The position numbers and the translations under genes are program-made. From Bryobacteraceae bacterium (GTDB taxonomy: Bacteria > Acidobacteriota > Terriglobia > Bryobacterales > Bryobacteraceae), in NCBI GenBank assembly GCA_947458745.1, contig CANGYQ010000004.1:124001-188000 (forward strand): a DNA stretch of 64,000 nucleotides. The letters are read 5' to 3'. The notes beneath the pieces are model-generated. The model worked only from the letters and a program-made list of their open reading frames with translations, did no database searches and was not told where the DNA came from. Every line of letters begins with the position of its first letter. Position 1 is the stretch's first letter. Shown here in pieces: positions 31,835 to 40,816 of the stretch.

Positions 31835-32203
31835 CTACTGTCCCTTCAACGTCGCTTCCTGGATTAGCAAGTCCACCCGGGAGCCTTTCGACACTGGTTC
31901 AGTGAAGAGGATGTGGTCGCCGTTGAGCACCATGCGGACTGGGCCGTGCCATTCGCTGCCCCGGCGGACGAGGACGTTCGCGACGGCTTTGGTCTCCGGG
32001 TTCAGGTTCTGGCGGACGTAGAAGACATCCTTCAGCGCGGGGTGCTTGCCGCCATAGCCGGAAAGCTGGCCGATGACAACCATGTTGTTTTCGAGAAACA
32101 CGGCGTGATACCCGCTGCCGGACGATGTGTCGGGCCGGGTACAAAACAGATACGCTCCGCCCGCGACAAGTGCAGCCAGTACTAATAGCCCTAAACGTGG
32201 CAT
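31835..32203 (-). CDS. Hypothetical membrane-anchored small protein
   Basis: 122 residues from ATG 32203 with an AAAGGATC site upstream. An N-terminal hydrophobic anchor (RLGLLVLAALVAGGAYLFC) is followed by a beta-rich periplasmic domain of about 90 residues (YHAVFLENNMVVIGQLSGYG, KDVFYVRQNL, RMVLNGDHILFTEPV). The pattern of an extracellular domain reading out residue blocks V-F-Y-V-R is seen in many uncharacterised Acidobacteriota/Geobacter proteins. No family name is given. This is the first host gene right of the element. Confidence 0.65.
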   Translation of the reverse strand: MPRLGLLVLAALVAGGAYLFCTRPDTSSGSGYHAVFLENNMVVIGQLSGYGGKHPALKDVFYVRQNLNPETKAVANVLVRRGSEWHGPVRMVLNGDHILFTEPVSKGSRVDLLIQEATLKGQ

Positions 32204-32453
32204 TTTTGATCCTTTCCCGTAGTACTTTTTACCTATCGCGAACCCCTGCGGGACGGTACAAATTGCCCAATTCCAGCTTAGGATACTGGTACGCAAGCCG
32301 GGCTGGACCAAATCTAACCCATCCGCCTCACCGCTCTTTTTTGAGTGAGTTTGAGCGGGAGAAAGACCTTGTTCACCGGGGCGAGCATCTTTCAGTCCAG
32401 TCCATATAGCGGTTGGCCTTCCAGCCGCCTTTTTTGCTGGTATTGTGATTCTG

Positions 32454-32891
32454 ATGCGTACCTGCACTCTCCTCACCCTAGCGCTGGCGGCCAGCATGAC
32501 ACTTTTCGCCGGCGAGAAAAAGATGATGCACTGCTTTGCGTTCACCGTCATCGAGACGGCCACCGACGCGGAATGGAAAGCCTTTGGGGCGGCCACCGAT
32601 GCCCTGCCCAGCAAGATTCCTTCGATCTCCAAGGTTTGGCACGGCAAGCTGCGTTCCACCTTGAACCTGTTTGCCCCGGATGCCGAATCGCGCAAGAAGC
32701 TGATGGCGGGAGACCCCAAGGCCACCGGCGACATCACGCGCTTGCAGCGCAAGCATGGCGTCTGCATGGAGATGGATGGCCCGGATTCATTGAAGGCCTA
32801 CGCCGATCACCCGTATCACAAGGAATGGATGACGGCCTACGAGAAGGTTCGCGTGGCGGGCACCACCACCATCGACATTTTGGGCCAGTAG
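32454..32891 (+). CDS. Exported Dabb (stress-responsive A/B barrel) family protein
   Basis: 145 residues with a signal peptide (RTCTLLTLALAASMTLFAG). The mature part follows the Dabb dimeric ferredoxin-like barrel: MHCFAFTVIETATDAEWKAF at the start, HPYHKEWMTAYEKVR near the end, with the conserved H-P-x-H. Dabb proteins are usually cytosolic and of unclear function; some act on polyketides. ATG 32454 is chosen over GTG 32445. No clear ribosome site. The 250 bases upstream hold no gene. Confidence 0.75.
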   Translation: MRTCTLLTLALAASMTLFAGEKKMMHCFAFTVIETATDAEWKAFGAATDALPSKIPSISKVWHGKLRSTLNLFAPDAESRKKLMAGDPKATGDITRLQRKHGVCMEMDGPDSLKAYADHPYHKEWMTAYEKVRVAGTTTIDILGQ

Positions 32892-32993
32892 GCTTCCGGC
32901 TTCAGCCCTGGGGTGCGGTTTAGCTTGAGGGGAGAAGCCCCTAGCTTACGCATGGGGCTACGTTGGGGTTGGGGGTTCGACGTGCGCGCGATG

Positions 32994-33569
32994 CTAGCGC
33001 GACAAGTTCAATACCCAGAGCCACAAGCCAGCTGCTTGCCGGATGTATAACCACGGGTCGCTGCCGCCACCATGGCGGGGCGACCCGAAGACATTTAGGC
33101 CATGAACTTCCAGCATCTTTTTGGCGCGGAAGACGTGGTAACCGTCGCTGACGACGATGCAGCTTTTCAGGTTCATCCGGTCCAGGATCTCCGCTACGGC
33201 GGCGATGGACTGGAGCGTGGTGGTGCCCTCCGTTTCGAGAACGATGTTCTCGGAGGGGACCCCGTGGCGGACCAGATAGTCGCGGCCCGCTTCGGCCTCG
33301 GTAAACCGTGACCCTTCGCCGGAGCCGCCGGTGGTGACAATCATCGGGGCCAGGCCTTGGGTGTAGAGCGCCAGGGCATGCTCCAGGCGGGCCCGCAGGA
33401 CGGGCGAGGGCTTGCCGCGATACTCCGCCGCACCCAACACCACGATGGCGTCAGCCGGTTGGGCTTCATCCCGCGTTGATTGCCGGTAGACCTCGCGCGT
33501 GGCCCAGCCCAACGCCGCCAGCGCCACCAGCGAGACAAGACCAGCTGCGGCGATGAGCAAACGTTTCAT
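32994..33569 (-). CDS. YdcF/SanA-like DUF218 family protein
   Basis: 191 residues from ATG 33569. An N-terminal membrane anchor (LLIAAAGLVSLVALAALGW) is followed by the DUF218 fold: ADAIVVLGAAEYRGKPSPVL, IVTTGGSGEGSRFTEAEAG, TTLQSIAAVAEIL and VVSDGYHVFRAKKML. Members are inner-membrane proteins tied to envelope integrity (SanA, vancomycin resistance; ElyC, peptidoglycan assembly) with an unknown reaction. Divergent from the SpoU gene. Confidence 0.85.
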   Translation of the reverse strand: MKRLLIAAAGLVSLVALAALGWATREVYRQSTRDEAQPADAIVVLGAAEYRGKPSPVLRARLEHALALYTQGLAPMIVTTGGSGEGSRFTEAEAGRDYLVRHGVPSENIVLETEGTTTLQSIAAVAEILDRMNLKSCIVVSDGYHVFRAKKMLEVHGLNVFGSPRHGGGSDPWLYIRQAAGLWLWVLNLSR

Positions 33570-33660
33570 GCAGTTGGGAGACTTTGATTCTAGCGCTGCC
33601 GGGGGCCAAAGCTGACAGGGCCGGGCACCGCGCTGGAAGAGCGGAAAGGGCAGGATCGGG

Positions 33661-34434
33661 GTGGGCGATGCTACGCTCAAGGCGATGCCCGTCCGTGAGT
33701 CCATTCTGAGCGTCCGCCATCCGTTGCTGAAGGAGATCCGGCGCGCGCTTGACAAAGGCGACCCGACGCCCGAGGGCTGCACGGTGATCGAAGGACGGCA
33801 CTTGCTGGAGGAAGCGCTGCGGGGTCCGGCGGTGGTGGAGACGATCCTGGCGCCCGCGGAGTGGGATCTGCCGGCCCATCGCGCCCGCCGCATCGACGTT
33901 TCCGAGACCGTGCTGCGGCAAGTGGCGTCCACGGAATCGAGCCCCGGCGTGATGGCGCTGGTCCGGTGGCCGGCGTGGACGGCGGCCGAGTTGTTGGTTT
34001 CGCCGGCGTTGGTGGTGATTCTGGACGGCGTGCAGGACCCGGGCAATGCCGGGACGATCTTGAGGTCGGCGGAAGCGTTTGGGGCCACGGGGGTCGTGTT
34101 CCGGCGCGGCTCAGTAAGCCCGCGGAATCCGAAGCTATTGCGGGCGTCGGCGGGGTCGAGTTTCCGGCTCCCGACCCTGGCCGGTGATCCAGAATTGCCG
34201 GTAAAGCTTTATGCCGCCCACCCGCATGAAGGCGCGAACGCGGCCGACGTCGACTGGGGTGAACCGTGTGCGCTGGCGGTGGGCAGCGAGGCGCATGGAG
34301 TTTCCGCGGAGCTGCTCCGCCAGGCGACCCCGGTCCGCATCCCGACCGGACGGGTGGAATCCCTGAACGCGGCCGTTGCCGCTTCGATCCTGCTCTATGA
34401 GGCGTCCCAGTGCCGGAGGGCCACGCGGACGTGA
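33661..34434 (+). CDS. TrmH/SpoU family RNA 2'-O-methyltransferase
   Basis: 257 residues from GTG 33661, which has AGGA five bases upstream; ATG 33685 (MPVRESILSVRHP) is an equally sensible start. The N-terminal substrate-binding part (KEIRRALDKGDPTPEGCTVI) is followed by the SPOUT knot with its three motifs: DGVQDPGNAGTILRSAEAFG, AVGSEAHGVS and IPTGRVESLNAAVAASILLY. It methylates a ribose in rRNA or tRNA using SAM; the exact nucleotide is unknown. It is coupled to rarA by a GTGA overlap. Confidence 0.9.
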   Translation: MGDATLKAMPVRESILSVRHPLLKEIRRALDKGDPTPEGCTVIEGRHLLEEALRGPAVVETILAPAEWDLPAHRARRIDVSETVLRQVASTESSPGVMALVRWPAWTAAELLVSPALVVILDGVQDPGNAGTILRSAEAFGATGVVFRRGSVSPRNPKLLRASAGSSFRLPTLAGDPELPVKLYAAHPHEGANAADVDWGEPCALAVGSEAHGVSAELLRQATPVRIPTGRVESLNAAVAASILLYEASQCRRATRT

Positions 34435-35702
34435 CCCTTTTTGAGAATCCCGCCGACATTCCGCTGGCCGAGCGGCTGCGCCCGCGAACGATTGCCGAGT
34501 ACGTGGGCCAGGAGCATCTGCTGGGGCCCGGGAAACCACTGCGCGCGCAGCTGGACCGGGGCGAACTGCGGTCGCTGATCCTGTGGGGTCCGCCGGGCGT
34601 CGGCAAGACCACGCTGGCACATCTGCTGGCCGGGGCCACCAAAGCCAGCTTTATGCCGTTCAGCGCCGTGATGTCCAGCATGAAGGAGATCAAGGAAGTG
34701 ATGGTGGCGGCGGAGAAGAACCGCCACCTGGGCCGCAAGACGGTGCTGTTTATCGACGAGATCCACCGGTTCAACAAGGCCCAGCAGGACGCTTTTCTGC
34801 CTTATGTGGAGCGGGGCGACATCACGCTGATCGGGGCCACGACGGAGAACCCTTCGTTTGAGGTGATCTCGGCGCTGCTGTCCCGGGCACGGGTCTACGC
34901 CTTGCGCCCGCTGACGGCGGAAGAGACCGTGGCGCTACTGGAGCGGGGCGTGGCGGCTCTGAATGCCACCGCCGAGCCCGAAGCGCTGGAGCGCATTGCC
35001 ATGCACGCCAATGGTGATGCCCGGGCCGCCTACAACCTGCTGGAATTGGCGGCCGCTGCCGGGCCGATCCGGGCTGACAGCGTGGCCGACATGCTGGGCA
35101 AGAAGAACCTGGTCTACGACAAGTCCGGCGAAGAGCACTTCAATCTGGTTTCGGCGCTGCACAAGAGCGTGCGTTCGTCTGACCCTGATGCGGCGCTTTA
35201 CTGGCTGGCGCGGATGCTGGAAGGCGGCGAGGACCGGATGTATCTGGCGCGGCGCTTAGTACGAATGGCGATTGAAGATATCGGCTTGGCGGACCCGCGG
35301 GCGGTGGAGCAAGCGATCGCGTGCCAGCAGACGGCCCACTTTCTGGGCATTCCGGAAGGCGACCAGGCGCTGGCCCAGATTACGCTTTACCTAGCGGTGG
35401 CGCCCAAATCAGACGCGGCCTACCGGGCGTTGGGTGAAGCCCAGCAGACGGTGCGCGACGCACCTGCCGAGCCGGTGCCGTTCGTGTTGCGCAATGCGCC
35501 CACGCGTTCCATGAAGCAATGGGGCTATGGCGCCGGGTACCAGCATGCGCATCAGGCACCCGGCGCCATCACGGCGATGGAGTGCTTGCCACCCTCCCTG
35601 AAGGGCCATCAGTTCTACCACCCGACCGACCGCGGGATAGAAAAACGAATCCAGGACCGGCTGGCGGAAATCCGGCGGCTGAAAACCGATCTCTCAGAAT
35701 AG
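34431..35702 (+). CDS. rarA: Replication-associated recombination protein RarA (MgsA)
   Basis: 423 residues from GTG 34431, set by overlap with the upstream TGA and a GGAGGG site ten bases away. Motifs: PLAERLRPRTIAEYVGQEHL, Walker A GPPGVGKTTLAHLL, Walker B VLFIDEIHRFNKAQQDAFLP, sensor 1 IGATTENPSFEV, and the C-terminal MgsA tetramerisation part (KQWGYGAGYQHAHQAPGAI, LPPSLKGHQFYHPTDRG). It acts at stalled replication forks with SSB and RecA. Complete and ordinary. Confidence 0.96.
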   Translation: MTLFENPADIPLAERLRPRTIAEYVGQEHLLGPGKPLRAQLDRGELRSLILWGPPGVGKTTLAHLLAGATKASFMPFSAVMSSMKEIKEVMVAAEKNRHLGRKTVLFIDEIHRFNKAQQDAFLPYVERGDITLIGATTENPSFEVISALLSRARVYALRPLTAEETVALLERGVAALNATAEPEALERIAMHANGDARAAYNLLELAAAAGPIRADSVADMLGKKNLVYDKSGEEHFNLVSALHKSVRSSDPDAALYWLARMLEGGEDRMYLARRLVRMAIEDIGLADPRAVEQAIACQQTAHFLGIPEGDQALAQITLYLAVAPKSDAAYRALGEAQQTVRDAPAEPVPFVLRNAPTRSMKQWGYGAGYQHAHQAPGAITAMECLPPSLKGHQFYHPTDRGIEKRIQDRLAEIRRLKTDLSE

Positions 35703-35750
35703 ACAGATCTTCACACAAATGTTTTCACCCGCCGCCTTGAGGATTTCTTA

Positions 35751-36194
35751 TCACTTCTTGCGCTTGCTGCTGTGAGCGGTGACAGTGATTTCGATGTGAG
35801 CACCACCCGCCAGCGCCGGGACACCAACAGTGGTTCGAGCCGGGCGGGGTTCCGCGAATACCTTCGTATAGACGGCGTTCATCCGGGCGAACAGGTTCAT
35901 GTCGGTGAGATAGACGTTGACCGTAACAACGTCGTCGTAGCTGAGGCCGGCTTCCTTGAGGATGACGCCGATGTTGTCGAGAGTCTGTTTGACCTCTTCA
36001 TCAAAATTTTCGGACATCTTGCCCGTTTTGAGGTCAGTGCCGATCTGACCAGCGACATACAGCGTGTCGCCCGCCCATACACCGGGAGAGAAGGGGCGTC
36101 CCGTGGGGAATTCTTTGGGTTGGACAACTTTGCGCTGGGCCTGGGCAGTGGCAGCGGCGAAAAGACAGAACACGACTAGAGTGAGTTTTCTCAT
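35751..36194 (-). CDS. Exported RidA (YjgF/UK114) family protein
   Basis: 147 residues from ATG 36194. A clear signal peptide (MRKLTLVVFCLFAAATAQAQ) precedes a complete RidA domain: FSPGVWAGDTLYVAGQIG, then TLDNIGVILKEAGLSYDDVV, and the end ARTTVGVPALAGGAHIEI with the catalytic-type Arg. Cytosolic RidA hydrolyses reactive enamines and imines from PLP enzymes. An exported version cannot meet that substrate in the usual way and may have another role. Convergent with rarA. Confidence 0.87.
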   Translation of the reverse strand: MRKLTLVVFCLFAAATAQAQRKVVQPKEFPTGRPFSPGVWAGDTLYVAGQIGTDLKTGKMSENFDEEVKQTLDNIGVILKEAGLSYDDVVTVNVYLTDMNLFARMNAVYTKVFAEPRPARTTVGVPALAGGAHIEITVTAHSSKRKK

Positions 36195-36336
36195 AAGGTT
36201 GATCATACCCCCTCAGTACCGAAGTACCAGAGCAGAATGGCCCTTTTTTCTCATTGAGCCGCGGGGGTCAAATGGCGGAAGGTAAAGATATCCAAAAAAC
36301 AAGGGCAAGCCACCGAGCGAGCCCCGGAGGAACTTC

Positions 36337-36669
36337 ATGTCTGAACGACGAGCATCAGGGCGCTTTCCGATTGAGCGCGATGTCAAATACAAAGTGGTCA
36401 GCCGGCGCGGTCAAGAATCCGGCGCGGGAAAGACCGTGAATATGTCCAGTTCGGGCATCTTGTTCTCAACCGAGCAAGTGCTGCAAGCCGGGCGCCAAGT
36501 AGAAATCTCCGTCGCCTGGCCGGCGCAATTGAATAATCAGACGCCGTTGAAGCTAGTGGCGCGGGGCCGGGTGGTCCGAGTGGAGGATCATCAGGCGGCC
36601 GTAGAAATCCAGCATTATGAATTCCGCACGCAAGCTAATCCCATGGGGGCGCAGTTGCGGGCGTCGTAG
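36337..36669 (+). CDS. Stand-alone PilZ domain protein
   Basis: 110 residues. The c-di-GMP binding pattern is present: RRASGRFPI at the start (R-x-x-x-R) and NMSSSGILF (N-x-S-x-x-G), then VEISVAWPAQL and LVARGRVVRVED. With Asn in place of the first Asp of the D/N-x-S-x-x-G motif, binding is still expected. It probably reads c-di-GMP and acts on an unknown partner. A ribosome site GGAGGAAC lies just upstream. A strong terminator follows at 36783. Confidence 0.88.
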   Translation: MSERRASGRFPIERDVKYKVVSRRGQESGAGKTVNMSSSGILFSTEQVLQAGRQVEISVAWPAQLNNQTPLKLVARGRVVRVEDHQAAVEIQHYEFRTQANPMGAQLRAS

Positions 36670-36782
36670 CCCAAGTTTTTCAGACTTCCCTTCATCACGG
36701 GTGCCTGATGAGTACTCCGCCCACCGGCTTGAGGCTGGGGGGAAACCGGGGACTGCAATCTCGCGTCTTCGTGACTTCCTCG

Positions 36783-36813
36783 CGAGCGGCCTAATCGGCC
36801 GCTCGTTTTTTTT
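36783..36813 (+). terminator. Intrinsic terminator after the PilZ gene
   Basis: CGAGCGGCC (36783-36791) pairs with GGCCGCTCG (36797-36805) around a TAATC loop and is followed at once by eight T residues (36806-36813). The stretch 36670-36782 before it has no gene and no RNA family I recognise. Confidence 0.95.
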
Positions 36814-36854
36814 GCCTTCCCTTCCCCGATCTCAGGCGATGGCTTGGGCTGCTT

Positions 36855-37397
36855 TTACAGCACCCGCAGCTTAAACCTGATCCGCATCTCATCCTTGGTG
36901 CCGATGGTCCCCAGGGCCGCTTTCTGCTCTTTGATCCCGTAGGCCGAATACTTCACTAGGGCGGTGCCCTCCAGGAATTCGCCGGACCGCTTGACGGTCA
37001 CCGTGCAGGGTTTGGCTACGCCGCGCACGGTTAACTGGCCGGTAACGGGACCCTCGCCCAAAAAAGAGGCTTCAAAGCGGATTTCCGGGAAGCGGGCCGC
37101 GTCGAGCACATCCTTGCCCAGCGTTACTTCACGAATTTTTGCCAGTGCTCCGGATGCCGGTTTCCAGTCGTCCAGTACCTTTAGGCTATTAGCTTCGACA
37201 GTGAACGACACGGAGGTTTCGTCAAAGCGGCCCTGATACCGTTCGAACCGGAAGACATGCTTCTTGCCGGACAACAGGCCGGTCTTGTCTACTTCCAGTT
37301 CGAAGAGGGCGTCCGGAGCCGGGGCGATTCTTGATTCGGCGGCAACCGGCCTTGCCGCGAGGGCGAATGCTGCCATGATGACAGTGAACGTGCGCAT
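36855..37397 (-). CDS. YceI family periplasmic lipid-binding-like protein
   Basis: 180 residues with a signal peptide (RTFTVIMAAFALAARPVAA). The YceI lipocalin-like barrel is visible: KKHVFRFERYQGRFDETS, DAARFPEIRFEASFLG and VTGQLTVRGVAKPCTVTV. Family members bind polyisoprenoids in the periplasm. The ATG at 37397 lies inside the start region of the divergent nfo gene, so the two reading frames overlap head to head by a few bases. Confidence 0.88.
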   Translation of the reverse strand: MRTFTVIMAAFALAARPVAAESRIAPAPDALFELEVDKTGLLSGKKHVFRFERYQGRFDETSVSFTVEANSLKVLDDWKPASGALAKIREVTLGKDVLDAARFPEIRFEASFLGEGPVTGQLTVRGVAKPCTVTVKRSGEFLEGTALVKYSAYGIKEQKAALGTIGTKDEMRIRFKLRVL

Positions 37398-38256
37398 TGG
37401 TCTTCATACCTCCACCGCGGGTGGTCTACACAAAGCCGCTGAACAAGCGATTGATTTGGGAGCGAATACGTTCCAGATTTTTTCGGGCAGCCCCCGGATG
37501 TGGCATGCGAGCGTACCGCGATCATCAGAGGTGACCGCGCTCAACCGCCTGCGCCTGGCGCACGATCTGGCTCCGCTGGTGATCCATGGCAACTACCTGA
37601 TCAATCTGGCATCGCTGGACCCCCAGATCCGCACCAAATCCATCATCGCCTTCCGGGGAGAACTGGAACGGGCCCGTGTGATCGGAGCCGAATACCTGGT
37701 GATCCATCCTGGCAGCTACAAGGATCAATCCGTGGAGCGAGGGATTGATTGCTTCATTGAAGCGCTGGCCGAAGCAGTAGAGGGACTGGAGGCGGGCGGG
37801 GTAACGTTGCTGCTGGAGAATACGGCGGGACAAGGCAAGGCACTGGGCAGCCGGTTGGAAGAATTGGCGCAGATGCGGCAAATGGCCCTGGAGCGGACGG
37901 CGCTTCGCATCGGCTACTGCATCGACACCTGCCACGCGCTGGCCGCAGGCTACGACATCGCGCAGGAGGAAGGACTGGCGCTGACGGTGGAGTTTCTGGA
38001 CCACCTGCTGGGCCTCAGCCACATTCCGGTGATCCACGCCAACGATTCGCAAGGTGCACTGGGTTCGCACCTGGACCGGCACGCCAACATCGGCCTGGGC
38101 CAGATTGGGGAAGCGGGATTTGCGCGCATCATGCAGCACCCCCAGTTGCGGGACAAGGCCTTTATTCTCGAAACGCCGCAAGATGATGGCGCGGATCGAC
38201 GCGATATTGCGATGCTGAAGCAGCTGAGCGGGATGGCCCAGGATGCGTCAGAATAG
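37390..38256 (+). CDS. nfo: Deoxyribonuclease IV / AP endonuclease Nfo
   Basis: 288 residues from GTG 37390, giving the family-typical opening MRIGLHTSTAGGL; GTG 37384 and ATG 37378/37375 are upstream in frame. It has the TIM-barrel motifs of endonuclease IV: GANTFQIFSGSPRMW, LVIHPGSYKD, LLLENTAGQG, GYCIDTCHALAAGYD, VIHANDSQGALGSHLDRHANIG (both metal-binding His/Asp sets) and FILETPQDD. It cuts at abasic sites. No ribosome site is visible, and the start region overlaps the divergent yceI start. Confidence 0.93.
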   Translation: MRIGLHTSTAGGLHKAAEQAIDLGANTFQIFSGSPRMWHASVPRSSEVTALNRLRLAHDLAPLVIHGNYLINLASLDPQIRTKSIIAFRGELERARVIGAEYLVIHPGSYKDQSVERGIDCFIEALAEAVEGLEAGGVTLLLENTAGQGKALGSRLEELAQMRQMALERTALRIGYCIDTCHALAAGYDIAQEEGLALTVEFLDHLLGLSHIPVIHANDSQGALGSHLDRHANIGLGQIGEAGFARIMQHPQLRDKAFILETPQDDGADRRDIAMLKQLSGMAQDASE

Positions 38257-38262
38257 ATCGGC

Positions 38263-40647
38263 ATGGACTGGCCGCGCGTCTCTCGTTTCCCATTGGGGTT
38301 GCTGAATCTGGCGGCCGCTGGCGTTTTGTTGCTGGCCCCGGCGGGCACGCTGTGGGGACAAGCGCCACCGGCCAATACGCAAGAGACTTACGAGAAGTTG
38401 TGTGGCGGCTGCCATGGTGCGGATGCACGTGGCACGCAGCAGGGTCCGGGGCTGGCGGGTAATCCGGGAGTGCGGCGGCGGTCCGCGGCGAATCTCCGCA
38501 ACGTGATCCAGAAGGGCCTCCCGGCGGCGGGCATGCCGGGGTTTGACCTGCCAGCGGCGACACTGGATTCGCTGGTGGCGCTGGTGGCGTCGCTGAACGC
38601 GGTGGCGGCGGAATCGAAGGTGGCTGGCGACCGGGCCGCCGGGCAGGCTTACTTCCAGGGCGCGGGCCGCTGCGGGACCTGCCATATGGTGCATGGCTCC
38701 GGCACCGCGGTGGGGCCGGATCTGACCAACATCGCCCGCGAACTGACAGTGGACCAGTTGCGCGACGCGCTGCTGACACCCAGCGCGCGCATCGCTTCCG
38801 GCTACGGCCTGGTGAATGTCCAACTGCGTTCCGGTGGGCGGCTGCGCGGTTTTGCCCGGAACCGGACGCGGTTCCATCTGGGAGTGCAGGACCTGCAGGG
38901 TCAGCTGCACCCGCTGGCGCTGGACCAGGCGACGCGGGTGACGGAGGAGACGGCTTCGCTGATGCCACCGGTGAAAGCGTCGGCGGCCGAGACTCAGGAT
39001 CTGATCGCGTATTTGAGCAGCTTGACCGGCGTAAAATCGGTGGCGGCGAATACGCCGGGACCCATCGTGACCGCACCGGCTACGCCCAGTGGGGGGATTT
39101 CGTTTGAGCAGATTCTCAACCCGCCCGCTGGTGACTGGCTGACCTACAACGGCCAGCTAAGCGGCAACCGCTACAGCCCGCTGAAGCAGATCAACGCGGC
39201 CAATGTGGGGCAACTGCGCCTGAAATGGAGCTACACCATTCCGCTGTGGACCCAGTTCCTGCCCGACACGCCTTACTTCCGCGAGAACATGCGGTACTTC
39301 GGCCTGGAGACGGTGCCGCTGGTGACCGGCGGCATCATGTACGCCACGGGGCCCAATCAGGTGTTTGCGCTGGATGCCCGCACCGGACATCAGCTGTGGA
39401 CCTACGGGCGGCCGCGAACGCCAGGCCTGGTGTCTGACCCATCGCTGGGCACCAACCGCGGCGTGGCCATCCTGGGCGACAACGTGTTTATGGTGACCGA
39501 CAACGCCCACCTGATCGCGCTGAACCGCACCACCGGACGCCTGGTGTGGGAGGTGACCCTTCCGGAGGAATTGCAGAAGTACGGGGGCACGGTGGCGCCG
39601 TTGATCGTGAAGGACATGGTGATCGCCGGCGTGGCGGGTGGCGATTGGGGCATCCGTGGTTTTCTGGCCGCCTACAAAGCCTCGACGGGCGAACGGGTGT
39701 GGCGGCACTGGACCGTCCCCATGCCGGGTGAGCCGGGCTTTGAGACGTGGAAGGGCAATGCCTACCCACTGGGCGGCGGGGCGACGTGGCTGACCGGCTC
39801 CTATGACCCGTCCACCGACACGCTCTATTGGGCCACCGGCAACCCCTGGCCCGATTCAGACGACCGCGAACGCGGTGGCGACAATCTGTATACCAATTGC
39901 GTGCTGGCGCTGGATCCAGCCACGGGCAAGCTGAAATGGCACTACCAGTTCACGCCGCACGATGTGCATGATTGGGACGCGACCGAACCGAACGTGCTGG
40001 TGGACACGGTCTATCGCGGAAAGCCCCGCAAGCTGCTGCTGCATGCCGATCGCAATGGCTTCTTCTATGTCTTTGACCGGACGCAAGGGGAACTGCTGCT
40101 GGCGAGATCATTTATGCACCGCGTGACCTGGGCCACCGGCATTGGTGCGGATGGCCGCCCGGTGCTGGCGCCGCCTTCGGAACTGAACTGCCCGGACCAT
40201 GCCACCAACTGGAACGGAACGGCCTTTAGTCCGGTGACGGGGCTCTACTATGTCATGGCCAGCGAGAAGTGCACGGTGAAGCTGGCCCCGGGAAACTGGA
40301 AAGCAGCGCGTCCGCCCGATGACCCGGGGGCCAAGTATCTGCGCGCCATCAACATTGAGACCGGCCAGATCGCCTGGGAGACCCAGCAAGTGGGGCCGAT
40401 CGACGGCAAGCGCGTGGCGGGCGTGCTGGCCACGGCGGGAGGCATTCTGTTTTACGGCGACCCCAGCGGCTATCTGGTGGCGGCCGATGAACGCAATGGC
40501 CGGACGTTGTGGAGCATGCCGCTGAACGCCACGATCAAGACCTCGCCGATGACCTATGCGATTGACGGTGAACAGGTGGTGGTGCTGGCCGTAGGGTCCA
40601 ATCTGATGGCGTTCAGCCTGGGGCCGGCCACGACATCCGGGCGGTAG
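38263..40647 (+). CDS. PQQ-dependent dehydrogenase with two N-terminal cytochrome c haem sites
   Basis: 794 residues with a signal peptide (about 1-33). Haem sites CGGCH (47-51) and CGTCH (137-141) lie in an N-terminal di-haem-like part of about 250 residues. An eight-bladed beta-propeller of the quinoprotein dehydrogenase type follows (DWLTYNGQLSGNRYSPLKQI, then repeated blades such as VFALDARTGHQLWTYGRP and the end-blade WSMPLNATIKTSPMTYAIDG). The HDWDATEPNVL segment is typical of methanol/ethanol dehydrogenase-like active sites. In most quinohaemoproteins the haem domain is C-terminal, so the order here is reversed. Probably periplasmic oxidation of an alcohol or sugar. Confidence 0.88.
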   Translation: MDWPRVSRFPLGLLNLAAAGVLLLAPAGTLWGQAPPANTQETYEKLCGGCHGADARGTQQGPGLAGNPGVRRRSAANLRNVIQKGLPAAGMPGFDLPAATLDSLVALVASLNAVAAESKVAGDRAAGQAYFQGAGRCGTCHMVHGSGTAVGPDLTNIARELTVDQLRDALLTPSARIASGYGLVNVQLRSGGRLRGFARNRTRFHLGVQDLQGQLHPLALDQATRVTEETASLMPPVKASAAETQDLIAYLSSLTGVKSVAANTPGPIVTAPATPSGGISFEQILNPPAGDWLTYNGQLSGNRYSPLKQINAANVGQLRLKWSYTIPLWTQFLPDTPYFRENMRYFGLETVPLVTGGIMYATGPNQVFALDARTGHQLWTYGRPRTPGLVSDPSLGTNRGVAILGDNVFMVTDNAHLIALNRTTGRLVWEVTLPEELQKYGGTVAPLIVKDMVIAGVAGGDWGIRGFLAAYKASTGERVWRHWTVPMPGEPGFETWKGNAYPLGGGATWLTGSYDPSTDTLYWATGNPWPDSDDRERGGDNLYTNCVLALDPATGKLKWHYQFTPHDVHDWDATEPNVLVDTVYRGKPRKLLLHADRNGFFYVFDRTQGELLLARSFMHRVTWATGIGADGRPVLAPPSELNCPDHATNWNGTAFSPVTGLYYVMASEKCTVKLAPGNWKAARPPDDPGAKYLRAINIETGQIAWETQQVGPIDGKRVAGVLATAGGILFYGDPSGYLVAADERNGRTLWSMPLNATIKTSPMTYAIDGEQVVVLAVGSNLMAFSLGPATTSGR

Positions 40648-40816
40648 TGCGTCAGGCACTGCTCAATCCAGTACCGCTAAATCCAACGCGATCGACTTGA
40701 GTCTCATCAAAGGCGCAGACAGTTTTTTCTGCAGATAGCGCTCTAGGTCTTTCCCCCACGTCCGATATAGCTTCTAGATCGAAGGACACCTTTACGGTTC
40801 ATTCGCTCATTTTCGT

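Noticed and set aside
36703-36765. CTGATGA followed by GAAA, like a hammerhead ribozyme core
   Set aside because: The segment between them does not form the required stem II closing on C-GAAA, and no stem I/III partner with a cleavage triplet could be found.
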